DNA of 25,976 nucleotides from Bremia lactucae (lineage: Eukaryota; Oomycota; Peronosporomycetes; Peronosporales; Peronosporaceae), in contig NC_090610.1 of the NCBI RefSeq assembly GCF_004359215.1, positions 34,129 to 60,104 of the forward strand, read 5' to 3'. Of this stretch, positions 1 to 9,636 are shown one piece after another (the stretch's first letter is position 1; every line of letters starts with the position of its first letter). The notes beneath the pieces were generated by a model. It worked only from the letters and a program-made list of their open reading frames with translations, had not been told where the DNA came from and ran no database searches. The translations under genes were made by a program, and so were the position numbers.

Positions 1-905
1 GATATCCCGCTTACAGCGGTTAGCACCCCAAGCGGCATGTTATGGGAGTGGCTGGTTATGCCACAAGGGCTTTCCAACGCCCCGGCAACATTTAATCGTC
101 TAGTGACGCAACTGTTTCGCCCTCATCGAGGTTATGCACAGACTTATTTCGATGACATTTTTGTCCATAGTCGTGCGGAGCAGGGTCGGTCGGATATGGA
201 AAACCATTTAGACCATTTGCGAGCAGTGCTCGAGTGCATGCGCACAAACAAATTGTATGCCAATGCATCTAAATGCATTTTTGGCGCAGACGAAATTCCT
301 TTTTTAGGATGCTTCATTGGAAAGCGAGGCCTTAGAGCGGATCCCGCTAAGGTAAAAGCCATAGTAGATTGGCCGGTTCCTAAAAACCAAAAGGATTTGC
401 GTAAGTGGTTGGGTCTCGCCAATTATTTACACAAATATAGCGAAAATTACGCTGATATGGCTAGGCCATTATCTAATCTCCTTAAAAAGGATACAGAATG
501 GTGCTGGACTAGCACCGAAAATAATGCTTTTCGAGCAGTTAAGGATAGTCTTATCCATGCCCCGATTCTGGCACTGCCAAACCCAAATTGGCCTTTCAGT
601 GTCGTCTGTGACGCATCAGATTTTGCCATTGGCAGTGCTCTGTTACAAACAGATGTTGATGGGCATGAACGTGTTATTGCGTTCGAGTCTAGACAGCTTA
701 AAGCTGCGGAAAAGAACTACCCAGTTCATGACAAAGAGTTACTTGCTATGAAGTATGCTCTCGTCAAATTCAGAGTTCATCTGCTCGGCTCTAAGCCGTT
801 TGTGATTTATTCAGATCACGCGTCATTACGCACGGCGACTAAGTCGCCCCATCTCTCACAGAGGATGACCCGATGGCTATCCTTTTTTCGCGGAATACAA
901 CTTCG
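1..905 (+). pseudogene. Pol fragment: reverse transcriptase C-terminal half and RNase H (copy A1)
   Basis: The frame is open from base 1 to a stop at 916-918. The RT part shows the LVMPQGLSNAP block and the catalytic box YFDD (codons 145-156), intact here. After the thumb/connection region with the SKCIF..DEIPFLG block comes RNase H, with VCDASDFAIGS (first acidic residue), VHDKELLAM (Glu) and IYSDHASL (Asp). In the run of six T near 889-896 the frame slips by one base: the RNase H end and the tether VKYKPGKQNALADALSRRPD continue in the next frame from about 897. Loss of continuity in a homopolymer looks like decay, although a sequencing error is possible. Without the slip the RT and RH active sites would read through normally. 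Confidence 0.92.
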
Positions 906-907
906 AG

Positions 908-2296
908 GTGAAGTATAAACCCGGCAAGCAAAATGCTTTGGCCGATGCGTTATCACGCAGGCCGGATTATGAGCTTTCTCATTTAACGACTATCTCGACA
1001 ATTATTCCTGACTTGATCCGTTCGGCTTACGCCAAGGATGAACAGTGTGTAGCTCTGCTACGAGCTTTAAAGAACTCGGGTTCGGGTATTCAATTGCCGG
1101 CACGTTTGCGTGCAAGGTTACATCGATTTTCTATCGTTAACAACCTATTGCTTTATTGCACAGACAGACATCGCGGACCCTCCGCGTGTCGTTGCTCCTC
1201 ATTATGAAGATTTGAAGTACCGGATCCTCTATGAGGCACACGATACTGTCCTTGGTGGTCATCTCGGTAGAAAAAAGATCTACGGCTCTATAAGCCAGAG
1301 TTATTGGTGGCCCAAACTTTATAAATGGGTCAGCACATATGTTCGCACATGCGAAACGTGCCAACGGGTTAAACTCTCGGCACATGCTGCTGCGCCACTG
1401 GCGATTCTCCCCGTCCGCATAGGATGCTGGGGGTCCACAAGTATGAATTTTGTTTTTGGGCTACCGAAAGATTCGGCTGGTAACTCCGGTATAGTGGTCT
1501 TTGTTGTCCGATTGAGCAAAATGGCTCACTTAGCGGCCGTGCCCGATTCCATTGATGGAGAGGGTGCAGCTAAGCTGTTCATCGATCGCGTGTTTCGACA
1601 ACATGGTTTGCCAGCGGCAATTGTCTCTGATCGGGATCCCCGTTTCACAGGTAAATTCTGAAAATCAATTTTCCGAGTGCTTGGCACCAGATTGGATATG
1701 TCCACTGCGGACCATCCGCAGACCGATGGTCAAACTGAACGTGTCAATCGCGTCACTGAAGATGTTTTACGCAGCGTGTGTGCTCAGACACCAAAGCGTT
1801 GGAGCTCAATGTTCCCAGTGGTGTAGTTTGCGTTCAATAACGCTGTTCATGACTCTACAGGCAATACTCCGTTCTATGTAAACGGTCTTACCCTCGCGCA
1901 CGTTCCATTAACGATACCACTGCGCTTGGTGGAGCAGAATTAGCTGATAGGCTTGCTGATATCAGCCCTGTTACCGTTCAGAAACAAGTCAGCGAGTTTC
2001 TCGCGACGCGATTTAGTGTTTTAAGACATGTAAGGGATACGATGGCTGATAGCCAAGACAAACAAATGAACAAGCAGAAGCCAAAGGCAGAAGCTATATT
2101 AATTCTTATATGGTCGGAGACCGAGTTTTACTAAAGGCTAAAAACCTACCTACGAACTTGGTTTCCGCAGTATTCAAGACCACATTGCGCCCGCGCTTTA
2201 TTGGACCATTTATAGTCGTGGCCAAGAAGGGCCTAGCTTATACGCTAAACCTTTCCAGCAAGCTGCGTACACACCCAGTGTGTTACGTTCGCTTGC
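908..2296 (+). pseudogene. Pol fragment: integrase (copy A1), frameshifted with two nonsense codons
   Basis: It starts with the LADALSRRPD tether, then the zinc-binding HHCC domain (EAHDTVLGGHLGRKK ... TCETCQRVK), then the core with FVFGLPKD, IVSDRDPRFTGKF and ADHPQTDGQTERVNR (catalytic Asp and Glu). The frame changes near 1150-1170, where a GACA tandem suggests a 4-bp duplication. TGA at 1659-1661 replaces a Trp codon that is intact in the copy at about 6770. TAG at 1824-1826 replaces a Glu codon. Further shifts fall near 1915 and 2060-2070. From 2110 the GDRVLLKAKNLP and RPRFIGPFIVV...HPVCYVRLLKPY blocks form the C-terminal GPF/Y-type module. Several independent lesions show an old, dead copy. 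Confidence 0.9.
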
Positions 2297-2741
2297 TTAA
2301 GCCATATCGGGACCCTTTCCACGTAGACTTGAAGGCGCTTGCGCCGAGACAGGCGGTCGTGCCGCAGATTGCTGCATCCTCACCAGGATATCCAACCGGC
2401 CCTCTAAACGAGGCTGGTGACGCTCCAGCGTCGAAAGACGGTCCCGAACCGCCTCAAAAGAGCTCTCAACCCGAGCAAGGACCTCACGAAGAAGTTGCAT
2501 CTCGTGCCGTTGAGCATCAAATGCTTCCGCCGAAATTTCGACCCCCTCCCGCGCTGATTGATGCGCGGGGAACCTTCAGTTTCATGTGGAGAAACTTTTA
2601 AAGCGACGTCGTCGTGAGGGTCAATACCAGTATCTGGTGAAGTGGCTAGGGTACCCCTCTTCTGAAAACTCTTGGGAGTTCGAGGCACCTCTTCGGCAAG
2701 ATTGCCCGTACGCTGTTGACGTTTTTAAGCGCCAAGCTTAG
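2297..2741 (+). pseudogene. Integrase-chromodomain linker and C-terminal chromodomain (copy A1)
   Basis: A Pro/Ser/Ala-rich linker follows the GPF/Y module. The open frame from 2110 stops at 2599-2601 after a one-base slip. In the next frame the chromodomain reads FHVEKLLKRRR, GQYQYLVKWLGYP and SSENSWEFEAPL, ending at TAG 2739-2741. The aromatic cage residues (F/Y, W, W) of a chromodomain are present. Known chromoviruses use this domain to direct integration to marked chromatin. The linker and domain are overlapped on the opposite strand by the antisense frame at 2297-3579. Confidence 0.85.
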
Positions 2742-3579
2742 GGTAAACTCGCGTCAAACGACTTTTCCCACCACTAAACGTGGGATTAGGTGGATCTAAA
2801 GCCTCAGTGCGGCTTCGATCCATGGTTGTACGGTCAACGGAAGTACTGGAATATCGACTAGGTCTTTCTTCGTTTTGTGGCATAAAAGCCGAACGTAACT
2901 GGCCTTTGGCCTTAAGCTTAGCGAAGTCGAAGCGAAGCTTCCGGTCCAAACGAACATCACCTCTATCCGCAGACTCTCTGGTATTCCAGATATTACGAAG
3001 TCGGCGGGCTCGGTTGACCAAGCTCTCAAATGAGACTTCGTTTTCACTCCTTGTTTCTTTTGGAAACAAAACGATCGGAATTGCCCTCATGGAGGTCACC
3101 GAAGCCCCACGGGCTTGATATCGTAAACGCATCAGATACCGGCTTCGCGTCATTACCTTTCGCGTAAGGTATTGCTCATGAAAAGCATCGCTGGCAGCGA
3201 TCTCCTCCGGCGTCCTCGCCGGGTCACCAGATATCCAACTTCCCCCCAAGATATGACCCGCAATCTATTTGAGACGCTCGTCCGCACTAAGCGGAGTGAA
3301 TCTATATTCACTATGAGCTTTAGCTTTCGCTATCTCGGCAGCTCGACAACGAGCTCTTTCCTCTATGAGGATTATCTGCTCTTGCTCTTCATCGAGCGGA
3401 TTCGTAATGATGTTGGACTCAGGGTCCCGTGTCCTGCTCAATGCAGTTAAGGCATCAGCGACACCACATTCTGGGAACGGATTCGGGGCTCGCCGACGTT
3501 CATCCGGAGGAGAAGGCGTGAGCGAACGCCGCTCCTTTTCGTCCTCCTCTGATTGAGAGTGACTTTTAAAGTTCTCCAT
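2297..3579 (-). pseudogene. Antisense accessory ORF of family A (copy A1), function unknown
   Basis: Reading the minus strand from ATG at 3579 (start M-E-N-F-K-S; the other copies have M-V-D-F-E-S), the frame stays open to a stop at 2725-2727, apart from one TAG at 3265-3267. The copy near 23.1 kb has a sense codon at that place (DERLKEIAGH). The order is: acidic Ser-rich start, TPSPPDERRRAPNPFP, a charged helical stretch (EEQEQIILIEERARCRAA), then SMRAIPIVLFPKETRSENEV (about 3033-3093). In another frame, 2297-2500 encodes a heptad-like coiled coil (LLREVLARVESSFEAVRDRL, LERHQPRLEG) ending in MA-stop. The 3' part overlaps chromodomain and linker codons in antisense. I do not recognise the family. 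It is not a zinc-knuckle gag. Conservation in at least three family A copies and an analogue in family B argue for coding. Confidence 0.6.
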
Positions 3580-3734
3580 TCCCTTATCGTCGAGGAAGGT
3601 GCCCAGAGTCTGTGACTCACGCTTGATTGTCATAAGACAAAGGAATGAAAAACACAACCAAACGGTTAGCTGTTTAGGTTTCAACCACAAAGAGGAAATG
3701 AAGCGAATGTTGTCACTCGGTGTCAACAGTCCCA

Positions 3735-3744
3735 TGGGGGAGGA
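3735..3744 (+). promoter_or_regulatory. Polypurine tract of copy A1
   Basis: GGGGGAGGA-type purine run ends directly at the TGTAATGGG start of the 3' LTR. In LTR retroelements the PPT primes plus-strand DNA synthesis, and its position fixes the LTR boundary. The same run precedes the LTRs at 8700 and 18958. Confidence 0.8.
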
Positions 3745-4227
3745 TGTAATGGGACACACATCGGTCGGAGAACCGTTGTTGTGGTACATTTACTTTATGG
3801 GTAAAATACCCTTTATCTAATTTTAAAATATTTAGTTACTTAAATCCCATTTATTATGGGTAACAAATGTGGTCGCCGCCAGATTAATATCTGGCGGCCA
3901 AAATCGTTTTTTATTAACTAGGATAAGGTTTTTAGATTTAAATAATTAGATAAAGTGCAGTTCCCCTTTTGATCTTAAAGCGTTAAGTGCCTTCCTAAGG
4001 CTTGCGCGTTGATCTGTAAGAGATAGAAGCCTTTGTAGGGTATATCCTCTTGGGCACGAGTTGCCACTTGGTTCTACGAACCCCTGAATTTCTTCAACTA
4101 GGATTCTTAAGCTTTAATAGCTTGAACGACTCCCTGAGTTGTTAAACCCATTAGTTCAATAGAACTAAGTGACTCTTTGAGTCTGAAAGTCTTCCTCTGA
4201 CTTTAGGAGCGAAATAGCTCCGCTACA
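3745..4227 (+). repeat. 3' LTR of family A copy A1 (483 bp)
   Basis: It starts TGTAATGGG after the PPT and ends GCTCCGCTACA, giving short TGTA/TACA inverted ends. Copies with the same boundaries lie at 8700-9166 and 18958-19441, with defective ones at 23359-24026 and 24027-24323 (inverted). Near the 5' end are several small perfect stem-loops: GGGTA/TACCC at 3799-3811, CCCAT/ATGGG at 3846-3860 and a 10-bp stem GCCGCCAGAT/ATCTGGCGGC with a TAAT loop at 3875-3898. Promoter and polyadenylation signals cannot be assigned with confidence. Confidence 0.9.
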
Positions 4228-4309
4228 TTTAGCTACTTAGGAGCCTTCCTCTGTACTCTTGTGAACGTGTAGTATCGAGTGTGATGTTAACTAGTGTCTA
4301 CCTGTCCGT

Positions 4310-4416
4310 TACATTACCCATGATAAATGGGATTTTAATAATATTTAGCAAATTGTAAATATTTAGCAAATTGTAACACATTAACGGTTAGACAACGGAA
4401 GTGTACCCCATTGCAG
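4310..4416 (-). repeat. Relic of a family A-related LTR, inverted
   Basis: On the minus strand it begins TGCAATGGGGTACAC, close to the family A LTR start TGTAATGGGGCACAC. It continues with CCGTTGT and, farther on, AAATCCCATTTATCATGGGTAA, which matches the CCCAT/ATGGG hairpin block of the LTR. The stretch between is AT-rich and different. I read it as the 5' part of an old LTR of a related lineage, inserted or inverted 80 bp beyond the A1 LTR. The match is by eye and partial. Confidence 0.45.
4341..4376. repeat. Two perfect tandem copies of an 18-bp unit
   Basis: ATATTTAGCAAATTGTAA occurs twice without change at 4341-4358 and 4359-4376. It lies inside the LTR-like relic and is absent from the intact family A LTRs, so it is probably a local duplication after insertion. 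Confidence 0.85.
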
Positions 4417-4811
4417 AAGCTCTGTACTTATCGGCACTAGCTACATCTTTTCTTTACGACATATAATAAGCAATCTAAATTGTCTTAAGCGCGATGTTAG
4501 TGATGACATCATCGATTATACAACGGACACTCTTGTCCTTTTACTAATTTTAAAGAACAATTATTTTACGCGGCAGTTTTATTTGTAGTTATTTTCGTCC
4601 TGTAACAGCACAAAGCAACTCCATGCATCTCCGAAGAAAGCCTGTGTGGCCTCGTAGCGGACGCACACCATGCTCATGCAGATTGAAAAAGCGTGCACTG
4701 AACATACCATTTCCATATCCGCCACAGCCATTAGTACGTTTTACTTGAAGCTGAAAGCCACTGTAAGCACCTAAAATCACTTAAAGCATATTTACGATTT
4801 AGGCCTTTTCC

Positions 4812-6362
4812 ATGCAACGTGAGGCGTCCACATGGGCTCTAGCGGCTGACGGGTTGCAGCAGAAATTCAAAGGTTTAAAGCAGCGAACGGTATGGCGTTA
4901 CAAGACGTTAAAGAACAATAATACAGCCATCGTCTTTAGCGACGACAAGGAAGAGGTGTTTCTAAAGCCTCGCAACCGGCGGCAATGCGACCCACTCGCT
5001 TGCCACAATGTGCTAGCTACAGCGTCCGCGCCTATTCTTAACGGTATTTTGGGCGCGACTTCGCCCGAAGAGTCCAACCAGTTCTGCAGAACGATGGTTG
5101 GATTTATGCTGCACTCGTGTTCACCATCCGAGCGAGCAAAAGTTCTGAACGTCATCACGATAACGCGACTGGAAGAGATTACAATCGCTAATCGTGCATT
5201 AATTGTTCGAGCCATTCAACAGTGCATACAGTCCCCCTTGATTCGTGACAAAGCAGTGATGCACTCGGCTGCCAAGAACGTAATCTGTGGCACGTATGGA
5301 CTCCAGCTTTCGGTTTTGAAAGAACGCATTCACGCGGAAGAAAACTTTTTGTTTGAAGCAGCAGACTCTCCACAGCTCGAAGTTGCTGAAGTTCCGGAAA
5401 AGGTATTTGTTGGCCAAAACACGTGCGCACCCGGAGAGCTACTGCATGCAGGAGATCTTGTTCAGCTCATATTTGAAAACAAAAATGTTACAGAAGTTGT
5501 GTCAATGATGCAGCATATTGCTGTAGAAAGCCTTGACGTGAAGGCGAAGCAGCCGAATTTAATCAAAGTTATAAGCGATATCGATGACACGCTTTTTCCA
5601 GGCTGGGTGGACGCACGCTATCCTCTTCACGTTCCATACCCTGGTGTCTCAAATCTGTTCGCTCGGCTTTCACGCGGATTAGCTCGAGATGCAAACGGTG
5701 ATAACCTGCGCCCGTCAATTACCTTTTTAACGGCAAGACCCCGTGGATGGCTGAGCGTTGGACGCTACTTGACACTGCAGCATTTGAAAAGTCTGGGAAT
5801 ACCTAACGTCACAGTGTTAAATGGATCAGTGAAAGGTCTCATGAGCATTGAAAAGATTGCGAATCTCAAGCTGGATAATTTCATACGCTTTGCGGCGCTG
5901 TTTCCAGAATTCAAGTTCATCTTCTTTGGCGATTCAGGCCAAGGTGATGCGCTTCTTGCATCACGCTTGCTTAAAAGCTGTTCAGAACAGGTGCTTTCCA
6001 CTTTTATTCACGATGTGAATCCAAACTCAGCTCGAGCGGGTGACGGTGGCTTGAAGCTCGAGTATGCCTCGTAAGTCACTGAAAGGATTTTATTCGCTGT
6101 GTATTTTCCTCTAAACCATTGGTTGATGCCTTTTCAATATGACAGCGAAGGCGTCAACTTTTTTCGGACTTACGCAGGTGCTGCCTTAGCTGCGTATAAA
6201 AGTGGACTTATTTTAGCTGACGACGTTTTGGCAGTTGCAGCTGCCTCAGAAAAAGATCTGGAAGAAATTCTTTTCCTTGGACCCAATGCTGCTGCCATGA
6301 AGTCCTGGCGACGTCACGAGCTACAGCAAGATCTTAATGTCATAGAGTTGTGTTGTAAGTAA
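4812..6362 (+). CDS. App1/LNS2-type (HAD-fold) phosphatidate phosphatase-like protein, two exons
   Basis: Exon 1 is 4812-6070 and exon 2 is 6146-6362, which together encode 491 residues. The catalytic region (about residues 250-400) shows the HAD signature: KVISDIDDTLF (motif I DxDxT, residues 256-260), TFLTARP (motif II, about 306-310), a Lys-containing helix and FFGDSGQGD (motif IV, 373-379). This pattern is that of the App1 catalytic domain (old DUF2183), a Mg-dependent phosphatidate phosphatase in yeast that turns phosphatidic acid into diacylglycerol. The N-terminal 240 residues are Cys- and helix-rich and I recognise no domain there. No signal peptide or clear membrane segment is seen, so a cytosolic or membrane-peripheral enzyme is likely. 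The ATG at 4812 is the first in the frame. Without splicing, a TAA follows at 6072-6074. It is flanked on both sides by family A elements but appears intact. Confidence 0.85.
6071..6145 (+). other. Predicted 75-bp intron of the App1-like gene
   Basis: The donor GTAAGT at 6071 is directly after GCCTC, a branch-like CTAAAC lies at 6111-6116, and a pyrimidine-containing stretch ends in GACAG at 6145. Removal joins TC to C (Ser) and continues in frame with EGVNFFRTYAGAA. The unspliced frame would stop two bases into the intron. Length and consensus fit short oomycete introns. Confidence 0.8.
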
Positions 6363-6493
6363 AGCTTTTTGAAAAGTAGTGGAACAACTTCCGTAATTTA
6401 ATTTAATTTGTATTTTTTGTCATACACATTTGAAACGTATCCTTTATCGACGAAAGAATAACTTGTTCTCAACACCGGCTGTGTAACCCTCGA

Positions 6494-7330
6494 CGCATGC
6501 TGCTGCTGTGCCACATGTAAGTGTGCCCGTTTCCATAGTGTGTTGGGAGTCCACTAGTATGGATTTTGTTTTCGGTCTACCGAAAGATTTGGCCGGTAAC
6601 TCTGGCATAGTGGTCTTTGTTGACCAATTAAGCTAAATGGCTCACTTAGCGGCTGTGCGGATACCATTGATGGTGAAGGTACAGCAAGGCTGTTCATCGA
6701 TTGCGTGTTTCGACAACAAGGTTTGCCAGTGGCAATTGTCTCTGATTGGGACCCCCGTTTCACGAATAAATTCTGGAAATCAATTTTCCGAGTGCTTGGC
6801 ACAGGATTGGCCATGTCCACCGCAGACCATCCGCAGACCGATAGTCAACCTGAACGTGTCAATTGTGTCATTGAGGACGTATTACGCAGCGTATGTGTGC
6901 TCAGACACCAAAACGCTGGAGCTCAATTCTCCCAGTGATGGAATTTGCGTTAAAAAACGCTGTCCATGCCTCTACAGGCTATACTCCGTTTTATGTCAAC
7001 GGTCTCACCCACTCACGCGTTCCTTTAACGATACCACTGCGTGGCGCAGGGCTTTATGGGGAAGAATTGGCCGATAGGCTTGCTGATATCAGCCCTGTTA
7101 CCGTTCGAAAACAAGTATGCGAGTTTTTTAAGCGCTAAAAATCTACCTACTAACTTGGGTTCCGCGGCCTTCAAGACCAAATTGCGCCCGCGCTTTATTG
7201 AACCATTTACGGTCGTGGCCAAAAAGGGCTTAGCTTACACGCTAAACCTTACTAGCAAGCTGCGTACACACCCAGTGTTCTACGTTGCTTGCTTAAGCCA
7301 TTTCGGGACTCTTCCCACGTGGACTTAAAG
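6494..7330 (+). pseudogene. Integrase remnant (copy A2)
   Basis: The core is recognisable: FVFGLPKD, a lysine codon turned to TAA at 6634-6636 (in LSKMAHL), then VSDWDPRFTNKFW, ADHPQTDSQPERVN (catalytic Glu kept) and FYVNGLTHSR. A frame change lies near 6890. About 150 bp are deleted near 7130 relative to A1, joining the KQVCEF block to AKNLPTNLGS. The GPF/Y module appears as RPRFIEPFTVV and HPVFYV. Trp in TNKFW is intact, whereas A1 has a stop there. Confidence 0.85.
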
Positions 7331-7745
7331 GCGCTTTCGCCGAGACAGGCGGTCGTGCCGCAGATTGCTGCATTTTTACCAGGATGTCCAGCTGGCCCTC
7401 TAAACGAGTTTGCTGACGCTCCAGCTTTGAAAGACCTTTTTAAACCGCTTCAAGAGAGCTCTCAGCCCGAGCAATGCTCTCACGAAGAATTTGCGCCTCG
7501 TGCTTTAAAGCATTAAATGCTTCCGTCGAGATCTCGGCCCCCCTCCCGCGCTGCTTGATGCGCAAGGAAACCTTCAGTTTCACGTGGAATAACTTTAAGC
7601 GACGGCGTCGTAAGGGCCAATACCAGTATCTGGTGAAGTGGTTGGGGTACCCCTCTTCTGAAAACTCTTGGGAGTTCGAGCTACCTCTTCGGGAAGATTG
7701 CCCGTACGCCGTTGACATTTTGAGCGTTACACTTAGGGTCAATTC
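7289..7745 (+). pseudogene. Integrase-chromodomain linker and chromodomain (copy A2)
   Basis: The linker frame (LKPFRDSSHVDLKALSPRQ) runs to TAA at 7514-7516. The chromodomain follows in another frame with FKRRRRKGQYQYLVKWLGYP and SENSWEFELPLRE, then runs past the A1 end point without a stop into the spacer. Its opposite strand is open across the chromodomain and the first half of the coiled-coil segment (7440-7742). Confidence 0.8.
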
Positions 7746-8545
7746 GCGTCAATCGGCGCTTCCCACCACTGAAAGCGAGAATAGACATATCTATAGCATC
7801 AGTGCGGCTTCGATCCATGCACGGTCAACCGAAGCACTGAAATATCGGCTGACCTGTCTTCGTTTTGTGGCATAAATGCCGAACTTAATTGGCCTTTGGC
7901 CTTAAGCTTGGTGAAATCGAAGCGGAGCTTCCATTCCAAACAAACATCAGCCACATCCGCAGACTCTCTGACATTCCAAATATTGCGGCGGGCCCGAAGG
8001 GCCCAGTCAAATTGACTTCGTTTTCACTTCTTGTTTCGTTTGGAAACAAAACGATCGGAATTTCCCTCATTGAAGTCACCGAAGACCCAATGGCTTGATC
8101 ACGTAATCACGTCAGATACTAACCTCGCACCATTATCTTTGGTAAAATATCGCTCATGGAGAGCGTCGCGAGCAGCGATCTCTTCCGGCGTCCTCGCCGG
8201 ATCACCGGAGGTACAAACTGTGATCCGCTATCTCTTTGAGACGCTCTTCCGCACTAAGCGGAGTGAACCTATATTCACTATGAGCTTTAGCTTTCGCTAT
8301 CTCGGCAGCTCGATGACGAGCTTGTTCCACTATGAGGATTCCCCGCTTTTGCTCTTCATCGAGCGTATTCGTAATAATGTTGGACTCAGGGTCCTGTGCC
8401 CTGATCAATGCAGTTAAACATCAGCGGCATTACGTTCTGGAAATAGATTCGGGGCCCGCCGACGTTCATTTGGAGGAGAAGCCTTATAAGAGCGACGCTC
8501 TTGTTCCTCATCCTCTGATAAAGTGTAACTTTCAAAGTCCACCAT
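7293..8545 (-). pseudogene. Antisense accessory ORF of family A (copy A2)
   Basis: The start corresponds to ATG at 8545 (M-V-D-F-E-S-Y). Recognisable parts are the PPNERRRAPNLFPER block, the EIPIVLFPNETRSENEV block near 8010-8070, MDRSRTDAI...FSGGKRRLTR, and the coiled coil EAQILRESIARAESSLEAV followed by a stop, then LERQQTRLEGQLDILVKMQQ in the same phase. The terminal codons (…MA-TAA at 7293-7295) match copy A1 exactly. It is broken by several shifts and stops, but positions and ends are kept. In this copy the antisense frame is continuous for 100 codons across the chromodomain. Confidence 0.55.
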
Positions 8546-8699
8546 TCAAGGAAGGTGTTGAGAGTCTGTTACTCACGCTTGATTCTGATGGGATAAAGGA
8601 AAGAAAAACACTACCAAACGGTTAGCTAATTAGGTTCCAACCTCAAATAGGAAATGAAGCGAATGTTATCACTGAGTGTCAACAGTCTGATGGGGAGGG

Positions 8700-9166
8700 T
8701 GTAATGGGGCACACATCGGTTGGAGAACCGTTGTTGTGGTACATTTACATTAGGGTATTATACCTTTTTATTCTACTCTAAAACAGTTAATTACTTAGAT
8801 CCCATTTATTATGGGTAACAAATGTGGTCGCCGCCAGCTATTAATCTGGCGGCCAAAAAATATTTTTAAATTAGCTAGGGTAAGGTTTTCAGATTTAAAT
8901 AATTAAATAAAGTGCAGTTTCCCTTTTAAACTTAAAGCGTTAAGTGCCTTCCTAAGGCTTGCGCGTTGATTTGTAAGAGATAGAAGCCTTCATAAGGTAC
9001 ATACACTTGTCCTACGAACTCCTGAATCCCTTGAACTAGGATTTATTAAGCTTTAATAGCTTTTACGACTCCCTGAGTTGTTTAACTTATTAGTTCTATA
9101 GAACTAAGAGACCCTTTGAGTCTAAAAGTCTTCCTCTGACTTTAGGAGCGTGGTAGCTCCGCTACA
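8700..9166 (+). repeat. 3' LTR of family A copy A2 (467 bp), preceded by PPT 8690-8699
   Basis: It starts TGTAATGGGG after a TGGGGAGGG purine run and ends GCTCCGCTACA. The hairpin blocks are present. The inner one is GCCGCCAG/CTGGCGGC with a larger loop than in A1. About 16 bp shorter than A1, mainly around 9000. Confidence 0.9.
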
Positions 9167-9450
9167 AAATCGCTGCATTGACAATGTCCTATATGATTAG
9201 TGGATTTAGTAATGAACCCCTCAACGATTACATGCCACGGTGTAGATGTGTTATGACAAATCTACGTCTTGAAGCTAGTACGAGTCGCTCGACATTGTGG
9301 CCTCCAGGCTCATGGCTTAAGTAGAGCGCGTATGCGTGCGTAGTTCGGGCTTCTAAAGACTTGCTATGAACAATGACCTTGACTAAATTCCAATTATTCA
9401 TCCGCATTGGTGATTCGCAATGAATTGAAGCATATAATTGAATGATTAGA
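9167..9450. other. Unassigned sequence between family A and family B insertions
   Basis: 284 bp with no similarity to either element that I can see, and no credible coding frame. It may be residual host sequence. Confidence 0.5.
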
Positions 9451-9636
9451 TGTAGGCAGGCACGTCTTAATGCGGCCACGCCCTACTTAACACACACCTT
9501 AGAATAGCAAGGAAGCGGTTTGACGGTTTCTCTCACGTACAGTGAGATAGTTGTTTGGCGCCTAAGCGACCTCACCCAACGAACTAAGTGTCTTAGTTTA
9601 AGTGACGTCGCGGGAGCGGTAATCCGGCCTCACGTA
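9451..9636 (-). repeat. Inverted 3'-end fragment of a family B LTR
   Basis: Reading the minus strand, this is the last about 185 bp of the family B LTR, ending ...CCTGCCTACA at 9451. It matches the U5-side sequence at 9880-10061 and at 25402-25590. It is joined near 9636 to a plus-strand LTR piece, giving a palindrome. Confidence 0.8.

Larger units (their letters stand above)
1..4227 (+). mobile_element. Family A Ty3/gypsy chromovirus copy A1, 5' part outside the window
   Basis: The sequence shows pol domains in the order RT - RNase H - integrase - chromodomain on the + strand, then a spacer holding a minus-strand open frame, a polypurine stretch and a 3' LTR. The order RT-RH-IN identifies Ty3/gypsy (Metaviridae) rather than Ty1/copia, and the C-terminal chromodomain is typical of chromoviruses. 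The window starts inside RT, so gag, protease and the 5' LTR are not visible and no target-site duplication can be checked. Pol has at least four frame changes and two nonsense codons, so this copy is not autonomous. It lies about 585 bp upstream of the App1-like gene. Confidence 0.93.
4228..4811. other. Intergenic region upstream of the App1-like gene
   Basis: AT-rich, with no credible gene; a 63-residue minus-strand frame at 4589-4780 has no recognisable feature. It contains a decayed LTR-like segment (4310-4416) and an 18-bp tandem repeat. The promoter of the downstream gene must lie here or in the LTR end, but I see no clear oomycete initiator motif. Confidence 0.6.
6494..9166 (+). mobile_element. 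Family A copy A2, 5'-truncated within integrase
   Basis: Similarity to A1 begins near 6494 (equivalent to A1 about 1380, after the integrase zinc domain) and runs through integrase, chromodomain, antisense frame, PPT and 3' LTR. No 5' LTR, gag or RT is present. It starts about 130 bp after the stop of the App1-like gene, in an AT-rich stretch. 5' truncation by deletion or recombination fits an LTR element better than a LINE-like process. Confidence 0.88.

Noticed and set aside
2780..3118. Plus-strand frames in the pol-LTR spacer (also 7889-8098 and 3172-3450) as envelope-like genes
   Set aside because: They are shorter than the opposite frame, not preserved between A1 and A2, and have no signal peptide or membrane segment.
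4228..4811. tRNA or other structured RNA gene in the intergenic region
   Set aside because: No A/B box pair or cloverleaf could be drawn.
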